A stretch of 61,189 nucleotides of DNA from Faecalicoccus acidiformans (GTDB lineage: Bacteria > Bacillota_I > Bacilli_A > Erysipelotrichales > Erysipelotrichaceae). How positions within the stretch are numbered: position 1 is the first letter of the stretch; the number at the start of each line of letters is the position of its first letter. This document shows positions 26,374 to 35,863 of this stretch, in pieces. A program made the translations under genes and the position numbers. The notes beneath the pieces are model-generated. The model had not been told where the DNA came from, did not search any database, and worked only from the letters and a program-made list of their open reading frames with translations. The DNA lies in NCBI RefSeq assembly GCF_014202635.1, contig NZ_JACHHD010000014.1, positions 1 to 61,189 on the forward strand, read 5' to 3'.

Positions 26374-28783
26374 ATTCCATTATTATTCCCGTAATAAGAA
26401 GTTGATTCTTTATCTTACTGCCATTCTTGCGGTTTCAGTGCTCATTTTATTATTTACATTATATTCACAATACCATATTTATGAGATCACAAAAGATGAA
26501 AATGAGAAATGGTATGGCTCATGGCAGGGTGTAGTTGTGGATGTTTCATCTGAAAATGAGGATCTTCTACAGGAACATGAATTGATGGAAAAAACAGGGA
26601 CTACAGGAATTTATGGAAATATATTGAGCGATGATCGATCGATAGGTTTAGTTGGGTACGGGGATACTCAATTCTTTGACATGGCGAATTTAGATTTGGT
26701 TAAAGGACATTGGCCTAAGAAAGAGGGTGAGATCGTTGTTGAATCTCAGATTTTGGATCAATTGCGAAAAAGCTATGATCTGCAACTAAAAATTTCAGCG
26801 ACCGTACAAACTACAGAAGGACATGTTACAAAAGATTTTACTGTTTGTGGAATTATAGATAATTACTCTTCAACGTGGGCCATTCAAAGAGATTTTCCGA
26901 ATGCCTTTATTGCCCAAAGTCCCGGTTTAATAGAACAATCAAAAAATATCTACTTGATTCCTCAAAAAGGGTATGAAAATATTTTAAATGAAATTCATTT
27001 AGAAAAGAATCAAGAGATTTTAGAAAATACGGCAATTGAGGTTAACTATAATCCATTCTCTACCAGTAACTTATCTTATACAGTTATTGGATTGTTTGCC
27101 ATCGTCAGTTCTATTTTGTTGGTGTCTTATACATTCTTTCAATGGACCAGAAAGCATTATAAAGAGATTCAGATACTGAAGTCACTTGGAGCGGATCATA
27201 AGATTTTGATTAAAGATCTACTTCACCTTTACAGTAAGAGCATGATTTTGCCACTTTTTATTTTTCCTATCAGTTGTTTATGGATGAAACTGCCAGGGCA
27301 GATGTATTTATTTGCAGTCATATTGTTTTTGATTTCTTTAGTGCTGTCCATTTTATTATCAATGATTCAGGTTTTTAGAATTCCAGAAAATATCAATACG
27401 TATACGGAGGCTATTCTTATTCGCACAAGGAGATTGTCCGTTAAACAATATAAAAAAATGTCACCATTTAGAATGGCTATACGAAATATTCGCTGGAACT
27501 TAAAAAGAAAAATAGTTCAAATTCTTTTGACATCTTCTCTTTTAGTTAGCCTATTATTGACTCTAACTAGTTTTAACGAAAGTCGTTTTATGGAAAACTA
27601 CTATAATGGATTTTCGGATTTTTTGATCCAGGCAGAATATGATTCTCAGGGAAATATTAAAACTATAGATCCTTCAATCGTCACAAAATTAAGTTCTATA
27701 CAAGGAGTAAACTATTTTGAAAGTTTATATTTGAGCAGTGGTCAATTTTCAGTAGCCTGGAACGATCAAAGTCAGGCAGTGTTTAATAAAGATTTTATTG
27801 ACTATCCAATTTTTCAAATAGGTGATAAAGGGATCAATCAAGTCTTTCCTAATGTTTTGTATGTTTCTTCTTCCAGATTTAAGGATAGAATATTTACTGA
27901 TATTGATGAAGGAAGCTTCAATGAAGATACATTTAACAGCGGTGAAGAAGTGATCTTATATCTTCCTGCATTTTGTTATAGTGAAGCAAAAAATGAATTA
28001 GATGCGAGTCAAATATATCCTCTCGATAATAAGGAGGATTCAACAAATAATGTATGTACTGAAATATATGAAGAAAACTCTATTAAAGTTGGCGATGAAG
28101 TAACGATACAAAATAGAGACGGACAACAACATCAAGCTAAGGTACAGGGGATCATACGAAGGCCACTCAATGATTCTTCTAAATATGATTATACAGATTC
28201 ACTACTTTTACAGGCATTTACCTTACCTTATACAGTCATTGCTTCTGATTCCTTTTTTGAATTAGAGGATCCGGTATCACATATTTCTATTTGGCTGGAT
28301 TCCGATATGAATAAGGCACCGATAGAAGAAACGATTTCCACGATTTGTTCTAATGAGGGATTACAACTGATCAATAAAAGTACTGAAAAGAGAATCGAGG
28401 TAGAAAAATATGAAAGAAGGGTGTTGATCTATGCGATCATTACTGCATTATTAACGTTTGTGTCTGTGATGTTTTTATATTATTTCTTTAAGCAAGATGA
28501 TTTAGTCAGGATGCAAAGAAATGAAATATTGAGTCAGTTAGGTATTCAGAGAAGGAAAATTCGTGCTATCGACAATTATGAACTCGGTATCCATCTTTTC
28601 TGTATATTATGCTTGTCGATATTATTATATGTCATCTTATTTTTTGGATCACATTATCAAATGAATTCTGTGGTACCTTGGATGGATTCTTCGTTTAATT
28701 CAATAAATATGATTTCATACCCATTGTTGATTCTGTTGTTTGTAGGTATTTATGTGTTGTTGGCTAAAATTGGTCGAAAATAG
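26360..28783 (+). CDS. FtsX-type ABC transporter permease
   Basis: An 807-residue permease: one N-terminal helix (15-35), a large outside domain (about 40-245), three or four helices in the FtsX region (250-365), another helix near 390-405, a second outside domain (410-695) and three helices at the C-terminus. This double FtsX layout is found in transporters that remove or sense antimicrobial peptides and in peptide exporters. With the ATPase and two-component system it forms a four-gene response module, perhaps for envelope stress; the substrate is unknown. Confidence 0.9.
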   Translation: MKRHKFHYYSRNKKLILYLTAILAVSVLILLFTLYSQYHIYEITKDENEKWYGSWQGVVVDVSSENEDLLQEHELMEKTGTTGIYGNILSDDRSIGLVGYGDTQFFDMANLDLVKGHWPKKEGEIVVESQILDQLRKSYDLQLKISATVQTTEGHVTKDFTVCGIIDNYSSTWAIQRDFPNAFIAQSPGLIEQSKNIYLIPQKGYENILNEIHLEKNQEILENTAIEVNYNPFSTSNLSYTVIGLFAIVSSILLVSYTFFQWTRKHYKEIQILKSLGADHKILIKDLLHLYSKSMILPLFIFPISCLWMKLPGQMYLFAVILFLISLVLSILLSMIQVFRIPENINTYTEAILIRTRRLSVKQYKKMSPFRMAIRNIRWNLKRKIVQILLTSSLLVSLLLTLTSFNESRFMENYYNGFSDFLIQAEYDSQGNIKTIDPSIVTKLSSIQGVNYFESLYLSSGQFSVAWNDQSQAVFNKDFIDYPIFQIGDKGINQVFPNVLYVSSSRFKDRIFTDIDEGSFNEDTFNSGEEVILYLPAFCYSEAKNELDASQIYPLDNKEDSTNNVCTEIYEENSIKVGDEVTIQNRDGQQHQAKVQGIIRRPLNDSSKYDYTDSLLLQAFTLPYTVIASDSFFELEDPVSHISIWLDSDMNKAPIEETISTICSNEGLQLINKSTEKRIEVEKYERRVLIYAIITALLTFVSVMFLYYFFKQDDLVRMQRNEILSQLGIQRRKIRAIDNYELGIHLFCILCLSILLYVILFFGSHYQMNSVVPWMDSSFNSINMISYPLLILLFVGIYVLLAKIGRK

Positions 28784-28975
28784 GTTCTGTAAGACTTTTG
28801 TCATGTTGTTAGTTATATACTTCTGAATAAATAAATATGAAATAGATTTAAACTGTTGATAGAAATTTTATTTTTAGGGGAGTAAAATTACCTCTGATGG
28901 TTTTAAAGAGTAAACTCACTAAAACTCATTTAATTTTGAACCGTCCATTTAGTTATGATTTTCAAATTTTTAAAA
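28784..28975. other. Long AT-rich intergenic region
   Basis: No gene is visible from 28784 to the tRNA at 29367, apart from a hairpin repeat at 28979-29009. On the minus strand near 29020-29050 an AAAGGAG with a correctly spaced ATG opens only a five-codon frame (MHSFK), possibly the start of a deleted gene. The rest is AT-rich. Confidence 0.4.
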
Positions 28976-28978
28976 AAT

Positions 28979-29009
28979 AGCCAGGTAATTCAGTGTGAAG
29001 TACCTGGCT
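28979..29009. repeat. Hairpin repeat, copy 2
   Basis: AGCCAGGTA / TACCTGGCT with a 13-base loop. It shares the AATAGCCAGG start and the loop TCAG with the hairpin at 15844-15876, while both stem arms change together. It may be a terminator or a small repeat family. Confidence 0.55.
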
Positions 29010-29366
29010 TATTTGAAAGAATGCATAGATATCTCCTTTAATTATAGACAATATGGATATTGTATTACTTTATATGAGCGGTCATCAATATATTGTTTAG
29101 CTAAAAGTTTTATCAAAAAAAGACGTTAAAAATGTAAGAAAATGAACTTTTTAAATATTCAAGATACCTTAAAAATTATAAGTCAGAGGTATTTTAGAAA
29201 CGTTTTTTTGAGAAAGTTGGAGGTATTTTCAAGATGAAAAACAACCGATAGTCCTAGTAGTGCAAAAGTAAAAAAATAAAAAGTCAAAAGTAGATATTAT
29301 CAAAAAGCCTTTATATAAAGCATAAATAAAAAAAGAACAGAATATATCTGTCCATTTTTTCCTGAT

Positions 29367-29450
29367 TGGTGCGGGCGAAGGGACTCGAACCCCCACGCCA
29401 AAGGCGCCAGATCCTAAGTCTGGTGCGTCTGCCAATTTCGCCACGCCCGC
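29367..29450 (-). tRNA. tRNA-Leu (TAG)
   Basis: On the minus strand a complete long-variable-arm tRNA begins GCGGGCGTGGCGAAATTGGC. The anticodon stem-loop CAGA-CTTAGGA-TCTG gives anticodon TAG, and the T-arm is GGGTTCGAGTCC. The 3' end is CGCCCGC plus an encoded ACCA. Confidence 0.95.
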
Positions 29451-29489
29451 AAGACTGCCCTAATATAATAGCGTACCTTGCGAAAAAAA

Positions 29490-29735
29490 TCAATGTAAAA
29501 CTGTCGGTTTGTGTTTCATTTCGATCTGCTCTTGTAAATAGAGTTCTACTTCATGCAAGAGTTCGTCTGTCAGCTCGATGTCGCCTATCATTATGGGGCC
29601 ATCATGATTGCGCTCCAGCACAAAGCGAATCTCAGGTAAAGCGCGGATCTTATCATTTCCGACAAGATTTTCATATTTTTCCAACTGTTCTAAAATGGGT
29701 TGGGCAATTTGTTTGATCAATTCATCATTTTTCAT
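29490..29735 (-). CDS. Small conserved-looking protein, unknown function
   Basis: An 81-residue acidic, helix-rich protein (starts MKNDELIKQIAQPILEQLEK) that I do not recognise. The frame is open far upstream, but the ATG at 29735 is preferred because a strong promoter, TTGTCA-17-TATAAT, ends exactly 6 bases before it. No ribosome site is present, so the message is probably leaderless. It is divergent from the coiled-coil membrane protein gene and followed by tRNA-Leu. Confidence 0.65.
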   Translation of the reverse strand: MKNDELIKQIAQPILEQLEKYENLVGNDKIRALPEIRFVLERNHDGPIMIGDIELTDELLHEVELYLQEQIEMKHKPTVLH

Positions 29736-29770
29736 AATTTCATTATAAACATCCCTTTTTCCTTTGACAA
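29736..29770 (-). promoter_or_regulatory. Strong promoter, leaderless start on minus strand
   Basis: Minus strand: TTGTCA (29770-29765), a 17-base spacer, TATAAT (29747-29742), then 6 bases to the ATG. This is the best promoter match in the window and the clearest leaderless candidate. Confidence 0.65.
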
Positions 29771-29836
29771 GCCAGTGACTCTTTTCTTTATTTTGTGAAA
29801 GGGATTTGTTATGATATACACAAATGGAGGAATACC

Positions 29837-31129
29837 ATGGACAAAAAAAACCAACAGCCAAAAAAAGGGGAAATCGATGATTTTGCCAAGGCTTTATTAA
29901 ATAAAAAAACAGATATGGCAATTTATGCCGATGAACAAAAAAAGGAAGATGCGGATGAGGATCAAAGTGTAATTGATCGCAAAGAAGCTGAACAGACTCT
30001 TTCTTCGGCATTGGATCTTTTGCGTAAAGAAAGAGGACAGTCTACCATCGCGGAAGAAGAAAAAAGATTCTATTATTCACAGCTGGAAGAAAATGACGGT
30101 TGGGAAGAAGAGGATGACGATTTTACCACATCTTCTATTGAGGATCTTAAAACACAATCTTTTGATGTGGAAAGTGTGGCCAAAGCTCTAAGCGATTACG
30201 ACCAAAACCAGGAAGTAAAAGCTAAACTCAAAGTCGATTTGAATAAATCCAATGCGAAGGGAATTGCGCATAAAGAGGAAGAGAAGCCAAAAAAGAAATC
30301 ACGCTCAAAAAAGAAATCTCGAAAGCTATTACCCTGGATCATTTTAGTGATTGTGTTAGGACTGGGATGTTTAGGCGGCTATGCCTATAAAGTCTATGTA
30401 TGGAATCCTGCTCATATTGTAACGGAAGACATGGAAAAGGCATATGATCGATTAGTTGCCTATGCGGATGAATACGGCAGTGATCTCGATAGCTCGGCTA
30501 CTCTGATGTCTGATTCTGAGCGCTTGGAACTCTTGAATATGAAAGAGGATTACGAGATGCTCAACGAGACGCAAAAATCTGCAATCAATGAGTATTTCCA
30601 GGAACAAACAAAGATGACCTATCTAGAGTTAGTAGATGAGTTAGAAACATTCCAGGAACAAGTGTCGGATCCTGAAAACGAAAGTTATAAAACGATTTCT
30701 GATCTTTTAAGCAAGTGGAGTTCGTTGACAGCCAGTCAACAGTATCAGATCATCGACTTGGAAGCAGGATATCAGGATCTTCCGAAAGTTTTACAAGATC
30801 GGATTGATGAACTGGCTTCATCCAATGCAAATACGAAATTTGAAAAGTTAGTGTCTCAGCTGCGTGAATCCAGAGATGCTTCTGCTCAGCAACAGCAGCA
30901 GCAACTTTCTAGTTTACAGTCTCAGCTTTCCAGTCTGCAAAGTCAGTTGGCTACCAACCAACAATATGCGAGCACATTAGAAACAGAACTGCAGACGGCA
31001 CAAGCGTCCGGAGACAGCGAGACGATTGCGGATTTGAATACGGCCATTGCATCAAACAACGATACGATTTCCAATTTAGAAAAACAAATCGAAACAATTC
31101 AGGCCCAGATCAATCAACTCAATCAATAA
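29837..31129 (+). CDS. Membrane-anchored coiled-coil protein, unknown function
   Basis: About 430 residues. The N-terminal 160 are charged and acidic and end in a very basic patch (KKKSRSKKKSRK). A single membrane helix (about 163-185) follows, then an outside part with helical segments. The last 90 residues are a Gln/Ser/Leu coiled coil with the heptad LSSLQSQ exactly doubled. It would sit with the long charged head in the cytoplasm. No enzyme motif is seen; a scaffold role in division or the envelope is a guess. The ATG at 29837 follows TGGAGGA; a terminator follows the gene. Confidence 0.85.
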   Translation: MDKKNQQPKKGEIDDFAKALLNKKTDMAIYADEQKKEDADEDQSVIDRKEAEQTLSSALDLLRKERGQSTIAEEEKRFYYSQLEENDGWEEEDDDFTTSSIEDLKTQSFDVESVAKALSDYDQNQEVKAKLKVDLNKSNAKGIAHKEEEKPKKKSRSKKKSRKLLPWIILVIVLGLGCLGGYAYKVYVWNPAHIVTEDMEKAYDRLVAYADEYGSDLDSSATLMSDSERLELLNMKEDYEMLNETQKSAINEYFQEQTKMTYLELVDELETFQEQVSDPENESYKTISDLLSKWSSLTASQQYQIIDLEAGYQDLPKVLQDRIDELASSNANTKFEKLVSQLRESRDASAQQQQQQLSSLQSQLSSLQSQLATNQQYASTLETELQTAQASGDSETIADLNTAIASNNDTISNLEKQIETIQAQINQLNQ

Positions 31130-31130
31130 C

Positions 31131-31156
31131 AAGAGCGTTTTGACGCTCTTTTTTTA
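31131..31156 (+). terminator. Intrinsic terminator after coiled-coil gene
   Basis: Hairpin AAGAGCGT / ACGCTCTT with overlapping T-run. Confidence 0.85.
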
Positions 31157-31234
31157 TAATGAATGATTCAAACTCTCATTTTTTTAATTTTATGTGTACA
31201 TTTTAAAAAAGTATGATATTATATTTGAGCAGTT

Positions 31235-31310
31235 GCCGACATAGCACAGTTGGTAGTGCAACGCACTCGTAACGCGTAGGTCGCAAGTTCGAGTCTTGCT
31301 GTCGGCACCA
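31235..31310 (+). tRNA. tRNA-Thr (CGT)
   Basis: Full cloverleaf: acceptor GCCGACA / TGTCGGC, D-arm, anticodon loop CTCGTAA with anticodon CGT, T-loop GTTCGAGTC and encoded ACCA. Confidence 0.95.
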
Positions 31311-31363
31311 GTTGAATCAAGAATGTCTGAGCAATCAGGCATTTTTTTATAGGAGAATTTTTT

Positions 31364-32056
31364 GTGAAACGGAAAAGAATGGTGAAGATACGTCTTTCTT
31401 TGGCACTTTTACTTTGTGCGGGAACATTTTTGAGCTTTGTTTTAGGGATAGGGCTGGCTTCCGGCGCCTTTGTAAAAGAGAGAGTTGTCACAAAGACAAA
31501 AGAAATCAAACAAATCGATGCAAATAATGTTTTTTTAGGAGACTCTTTGACAGACTATTTTGATTTGGATGCAGCCTTTCCAGATTATTCAGTAGTCAAC
31601 AGCGGTGTGGCGGGCAACACCACAGATAATGTCCTGGCAGATTTAAACAATCGAGTCACGATCTACAATCCCTCTCAAGTCTTTGTTTGGTTAGGGACCA
31701 ACGATTTAATAGACGGAAAAACACCGCAGCAAACAATAGAATCTCTTCAAGAAATCATTGGTCAAATACAGACGGAACGCTCGTTGGCAAAAATCACTTT
31801 GATCTCTTTGATCCCGGTCAATGCGCAAGTAAATCCAGCTACAGTCGGATTGTGCTCCAATGACCATATCCAGGAAGTGAATCAAGGTTTGCAGGAAATA
31901 GCCAAAGAACAAGAATTAGATTATATTGATTTGTTTTCAGAATTAAAAGATGAGCAAGGAAATCTCAAGTCAGAATATACAGTCGATGGACTGCATTTGA
32001 GCGATGCGGGATATCAAGTGGTTCTGGGCATCATCGAACCCTACTTGGATGCTTGA
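31364..32056 (+). CDS. Secreted SGNH/GDSL hydrolase
   Basis: A 230-residue esterase-like enzyme. An N-terminal membrane/signal segment (about 8-35) is followed by the SGNH blocks: FLGDSLTD with the nucleophile Ser, SGVAGNTT, LGTNDL and DGLHLSDAGY with the catalytic Asp and His. It probably removes acyl groups from a cell-wall or surface polymer. The GTG start follows AGGAGA. The O-antigen-ligase-like gene starts within or just after its end, suggesting a shared envelope task. Confidence 0.9.
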   Translation: MKRKRMVKIRLSLALLLCAGTFLSFVLGIGLASGAFVKERVVTKTKEIKQIDANNVFLGDSLTDYFDLDAAFPDYSVVNSGVAGNTTDNVLADLNNRVTIYNPSQVFVWLGTNDLIDGKTPQQTIESLQEIIGQIQTERSLAKITLISLIPVNAQVNPATVGLCSNDHIQEVNQGLQEIAKEQELDYIDLFSELKDEQGNLKSEYTVDGLHLSDAGYQVVLGIIEPYLDA

Positions 32057-32079
32057 AGTCAGAGATAAGATTGGATAGA

Positions 32080-33276
32080 ATGAAAACAATGAAAGAATGG
32101 ATATTGAATATAAAATCTTTGAGAGGCTATGATGCTCTTTTTATAGGATTGATCGTTTCCTTGTTTTGTACCCAAGCAATCACCGCAGTTTATCTGATGA
32201 TCGTTTTAGGAATCTCACTTTATAAGAAAGAATTGATCCCAGCTCTTCGCAAACAACCCGGAGCCCTTTGGATCTACGGCTTTATTGGGCTGCAGATCGT
32301 TGTTTCGGCCTGGGCTTCGAACATGGTTGGTCTCGTCAATGCCTTGGGGATGGGGCTGGTCATGGTGTGGCTGGCTCTTTATCGGGATAAGATCCATCCC
32401 AAGACGTTGATTCTGGGAATCGATTTGATGCTCGTGCTTTCTATTTTGACAGGTATTTATGCCCTCTTTCAATTTCAGGCATTTTCGCAAGCCGAAGGCT
32501 ATTCTTTTTGGGAATTTCATATTCAGAATTCTCCCAAACGAAGAATCATGGCGACTTTTGGAAATGCCAATCTTTATGCCACGATGTTGGAAATGTGGAT
32601 TTTTTTAGCGGTCTATCGATTTACGCAAAATAAGAGGATTTCTTATCGGATTTTTGTCGTACTTGTTTCTTTGTTTAATTTTGGACTGCTGCTTTTGACA
32701 GGATGTCGGACAGCTATCTTGCCATTTGTGATCGTCATTCCTTTGTTCTTATGGCTGGCTAAAGAAAAAGGCTGGTTTTGGGTTTCGATGATTGTGATCG
32801 GGATAGGTATCCTATTTGTATGTCTGGATCCGACCAAGATTCCGCGGATTACCGACATGAGCACTTTAGAATCACGTTTTAAGATCTGGCGGTGCGCCTG
32901 GATCGGCTTTTGTGCCTTCCCTTTGTTTGGCTTAGGGCCACAATCGTACGGCCTGTATTATCGGATATTTGACGGACATAAAGCCCCTCATTGCCATAAT
33001 ATCTATATCGATGCCTTTGCTTCTTATGGAATCGTGGGAGTCGTGCTACTTGTGGTTTATGCTTTCCGATTCTTATTGCCAGAAATTTTTTCGATGCGAA
33101 AAAAAGATTCGGCTGTCTTTGGCTTGATGGTCGGGATGATCGGCATCTTTTTGATTCATGGGCTTTTGGATGTGACGATGAATGTGCTTGCGACATCGCT
33201 TGTCTTCTTGATGATTTTAAATGCGGCCCCTCTCTATAAAAAGATTGAAAATCCATCAGAATCTATGATAAGCTAA
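32080..33276 (+). CDS. O-antigen ligase / polymerase family membrane protein
   Basis: About 398 residues with ten or more membrane helices. The Wzy_C-like core is visible: LLTGCRTAILPF, then a loop with RFKIWRCAWIGF and GLGPQSYGLYY and the conserved HCHNIYIDAFASYG. This family joins or polymerises sugar chains at the outer face of the membrane. The start is uncertain: ATG at 32080, or a TTG at 32053 overlapping the hydrolase stop; neither has a strong ribosome site. It neighbours envelope genes. Confidence 0.85.
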   Translation: MKTMKEWILNIKSLRGYDALFIGLIVSLFCTQAITAVYLMIVLGISLYKKELIPALRKQPGALWIYGFIGLQIVVSAWASNMVGLVNALGMGLVMVWLALYRDKIHPKTLILGIDLMLVLSILTGIYALFQFQAFSQAEGYSFWEFHIQNSPKRRIMATFGNANLYATMLEMWIFLAVYRFTQNKRISYRIFVVLVSLFNFGLLLLTGCRTAILPFVIVIPLFLWLAKEKGWFWVSMIVIGIGILFVCLDPTKIPRITDMSTLESRFKIWRCAWIGFCAFPLFGLGPQSYGLYYRIFDGHKAPHCHNIYIDAFASYGIVGVVLLVVYAFRFLLPEIFSMRKKDSAVFGLMVGMIGIFLIHGLLDVTMNVLATSLVFLMILNAAPLYKKIENPSESMIS

Positions 33277-33309
33277 GGGCGAAGAAAACAGACAGTAGAA
33301 GGAGATTTT

Positions 33310-34506
33310 ATGCGAATTTCTCAATTCTTGGTCTGCTTTTTTTTGCCTTTTTCTTTTGGAAGCGCACCCGTACAAACGGATTGGTGGGCACGACTTCATA
33401 CCCTTGAAACGCAAGCAGAAACTTGTGATATACACCATGCATCTTCGGTTTCCAAAGATCTTTCCAAGTTATATCAAGAGATTCTATCTCAAAAAGAAAC
33501 GATCCAGATTCAAAAAGATCAAATCGAAGATCAGCTTCAAGAACAAAAGAATGATTTGCTTCAACAAAAGAAAAAAATACAACGTCAAAAAGATCAGATT
33601 GCGATCGAGCTGTTAAAGAATCAAAGGACATACCCTGTTTTTTCAAATGATCTGCAAAACCCGCTGCAAAGTCTGGTGACACAATGCGGTCAATATCAAT
33701 CGCTTCAAGAACAGGTTCAGAAGCTGGAAAAACAATGGGAATCATTTCAAACGACTAGCCAAGATATGGACAAGATCCAAAAGCGAGTCGAATCAGCTCA
33801 AAAGGATTTGTGGCTTCGTTTTGGAAAAGGCCAAACACCAGAGTTTAAAACCGGACAGACATTTGATTCTTTTCAGATCATTCAAGGCACGCAAGATCTT
33901 CCGGTATTTGGCGGAGTCCATGCCAACGACTGGCAAGTTCCGTATACTTGTTTGAGTCCGCAAGCTTCAATTGCACAGACAAGTCCATTTTTTCAAAACA
34001 TGATCTCAGTCAGTACGATATCCGCTGGTACTTGGCAGTATCCGCAAGGAGGACTGCATCTGGGGATGGACCTGGCATCGAATCTGTATTCTGAAGTTTC
34101 AGCACCGGCTAACGGAATCATCCTGTATGCGGATACTCCTTGTGATTCTGTTGGCGGCTATTTAGGCAACTGGGAAGGGTGGCCATATGGAGGCGGCAAC
34201 ACGATCTGTATGATAGTCTCTGTCCAAGAGCAGCTTTATGCGATCTCTTTGGCACATCTTTCCAATGAATTCTATGTACAAGCCGGCCAGCAAGTGCATC
34301 AGGGGGATGTATTGGCACTATCGGGAAACAGTGGAAACAGTTCAGGGCCGCATACCCATGTTGAAGTTTTTGAAATACATGTTTCTTTAGAAGAGGCGGT
34401 AACCTATTTTATGAATCAGGCTGATTTTGCTTTTGGCTGCGGATGGGATGCGCCGGCGACTTCCAGTGCAATTGCGACACGCCTTCGCCCAGAAACTGTA
34501 CTATAA
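33310..34506 (+). CDS. Secreted M23 metallopeptidase with coiled coil
   Basis: A 398-residue protein with a signal peptide (about 1-22), a long coiled coil rich in Gln and Lys (about 45-160), a linker, and an M23/LytM domain (about 240-370). Zinc-binding signs are GLHLGMDLA (His and Asp) and GPHTHVEVF (HxH). The layout recalls EnvC-like proteins that cut, or activate cutting of, peptidoglycan during cell separation. AGGAG precedes the ATG. Confidence 0.9.
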   Translation: MRISQFLVCFFLPFSFGSAPVQTDWWARLHTLETQAETCDIHHASSVSKDLSKLYQEILSQKETIQIQKDQIEDQLQEQKNDLLQQKKKIQRQKDQIAIELLKNQRTYPVFSNDLQNPLQSLVTQCGQYQSLQEQVQKLEKQWESFQTTSQDMDKIQKRVESAQKDLWLRFGKGQTPEFKTGQTFDSFQIIQGTQDLPVFGGVHANDWQVPYTCLSPQASIAQTSPFFQNMISVSTISAGTWQYPQGGLHLGMDLASNLYSEVSAPANGIILYADTPCDSVGGYLGNWEGWPYGGGNTICMIVSVQEQLYAISLAHLSNEFYVQAGQQVHQGDVLALSGNSGNSSGPHTHVEVFEIHVSLEEAVTYFMNQADFAFGCGWDAPATSSAIATRLRPETVL

Positions 34507-34519
34507 TAAGAGAGAGAAT

Positions 34520-35863
34520 ATGGAAACACTTTTTTTAGAACGGATGAAAAATGAATTGAAAGAAGACTATGAAGCCTTTGTGGACAGTTTGTCTTCTCCT
34601 TTGCTTCGAGGACTGCGGTATGATCCTCGCAAGCTCTCAAGGGAAAAGCTGGAAGCCAACGTGCCTTTAGGAAAACCGAGTCCTTTTTGTTCGCAAAGCT
34701 TTTATGTAGATCGCCCGCTGGGCAATCATCCGTATCATTTGGCAGGAGCCTTTTATTTACAAGAACCCAGTGCATCCAGTGCCGTACAGATCTTGGATGT
34801 TCAACCGGAAGATATCGTATTGGATCTTTGTGCGGCCCCTGGCGGCAAGAGCACCCAGATTGCTTCACACCTTGATGACGGCATTCTGGTCTGCAATGAA
34901 TATGATTCGAAACGAGCGATGGTCCTATTGTCAAATCTGGAACGGATGGGGGTCCAGAATTTTGTCTTGACCCAAGGCGAAGTTGGTCCTTTATGCGAAG
35001 AACTTCACGATTGCTTTGATAAAGTTTTGGTGGATGCGCCTTGTTCTGGTGAAGGGATGATGAAAAAACACGATGCGGCCATGCAGTCATGGTCTTTAGA
35101 ACATGTTCAAGCTTGTGCTCGCCGGCAAAAAGAGATCCTGTCTTGTGCTTATCGGGCTCTTAAAAAAGATGGAATCCTGGTCTATTCCACCTGTACCTAT
35201 TCTAAAGAAGAAAATGAAGAAGTGATCGCAGCCTTTTTAAAAGAGCATCCGGATATGATCCAGATCGATCCTGATTGTTCGTTTGGACGAAGAGGAATTC
35301 CCACTTTAGGAATGGATGCGCAAAAGGTTGTCCGAATTTATCCGATGGATGGAGGCGAAGGCCATTTTGTCTGCAAGATGCAGAAGACGGCAGGGACAAA
35401 AAGAGCGCTGCCTATTCAAAAACTTAAAAAGAGAGATAGGAAGACAGAAGAAGCCTTAGGCCAATGGATCCGTTCGATTCCAAAACAGATCCTCGTTCAA
35501 AAAGATCATGTGTATGTCATGGATCATCCGTTCTTGAAATTATCTCAAGTTCGTGTTTTGCGTCAGGGCGTCTTGGCAGGGACTTGGATCAAAAACCGTT
35601 TAGAACCGGCGCATGCCTTGTTTCAGGCATTTTCTAAAGAGAATTATGTTCTCACCCAGGAATTAAGCCTGGAGCAAATGGATGAAGTGATGCACGGAGC
35701 CCCGATCGTATCGCAAGTTTCAAAAGGGTATGTGGCTTATTGTATTGACGGATTGCCTTTTGGCTTTGGGAAAAGCGATGGACACCGCATCAATAATAAG
35801 ATTCCCAAAGGATTGCGCCTTTTGCCAGGCAGTCATGTAAAAAAGGAGATCGAAAAAACATGA
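34520..35863 (+). CDS. rsmF: 16S rRNA cytosine-5 methyltransferase, RsmF/YebU type
   Basis: A 447-residue RNA methyltransferase of the NOL1/NOP2/Sun family: the SAM site DLCAAPGGKSTQ, motif IV VDAPCSGEGMM with one catalytic Cys and motif VI YSTCTYSKEENE with the other, then a C-terminal PUA-like part typical of Gram-positive RsmF. It should methylate a cytosine in 16S rRNA. The ATG at 34520 gives the conserved start; the ribosome site is weak and a TATAAT lies 12 bases upstream. It overlaps the YitT gene by 4 bases. Confidence 0.92.
   Translation: METLFLERMKNELKEDYEAFVDSLSSPLLRGLRYDPRKLSREKLEANVPLGKPSPFCSQSFYVDRPLGNHPYHLAGAFYLQEPSASSAVQILDVQPEDIVLDLCAAPGGKSTQIASHLDDGILVCNEYDSKRAMVLLSNLERMGVQNFVLTQGEVGPLCEELHDCFDKVLVDAPCSGEGMMKKHDAAMQSWSLEHVQACARRQKEILSCAYRALKKDGILVYSTCTYSKEENEEVIAAFLKEHPDMIQIDPDCSFGRRGIPTLGMDAQKVVRIYPMDGGEGHFVCKMQKTAGTKRALPIQKLKKRDRKTEEALGQWIRSIPKQILVQKDHVYVMDHPFLKLSQVRVLRQGVLAGTWIKNRLEPAHALFQAFSKENYVLTQELSLEQMDEVMHGAPIVSQVSKGYVAYCIDGLPFGFGKSDGHRINNKIPKGLRLLPGSHVKKEIEKT

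Noticed and set aside
29736-30011. A longer N-terminus for the minus-strand 81-residue protein
   Set aside because: The extension would run over the divergent gene's promoter and through the -35 and -10 boxes of its own promoter; ATG 29735 fits the promoter.
30890-30960. Cag/cagtct-rich repeat as a DNA repeat element
   Set aside because: It encodes the Gln/Ser heptads of the coiled-coil protein in frame and needs no other explanation.
34416-35090. A 224-codon open frame on the minus strand across rsmF
   Set aside because: It lies wholly opposite the M23 end and rsmF, has no ribosome site, and its sequence has no family features; it mirrors the codon pattern of the real gene.
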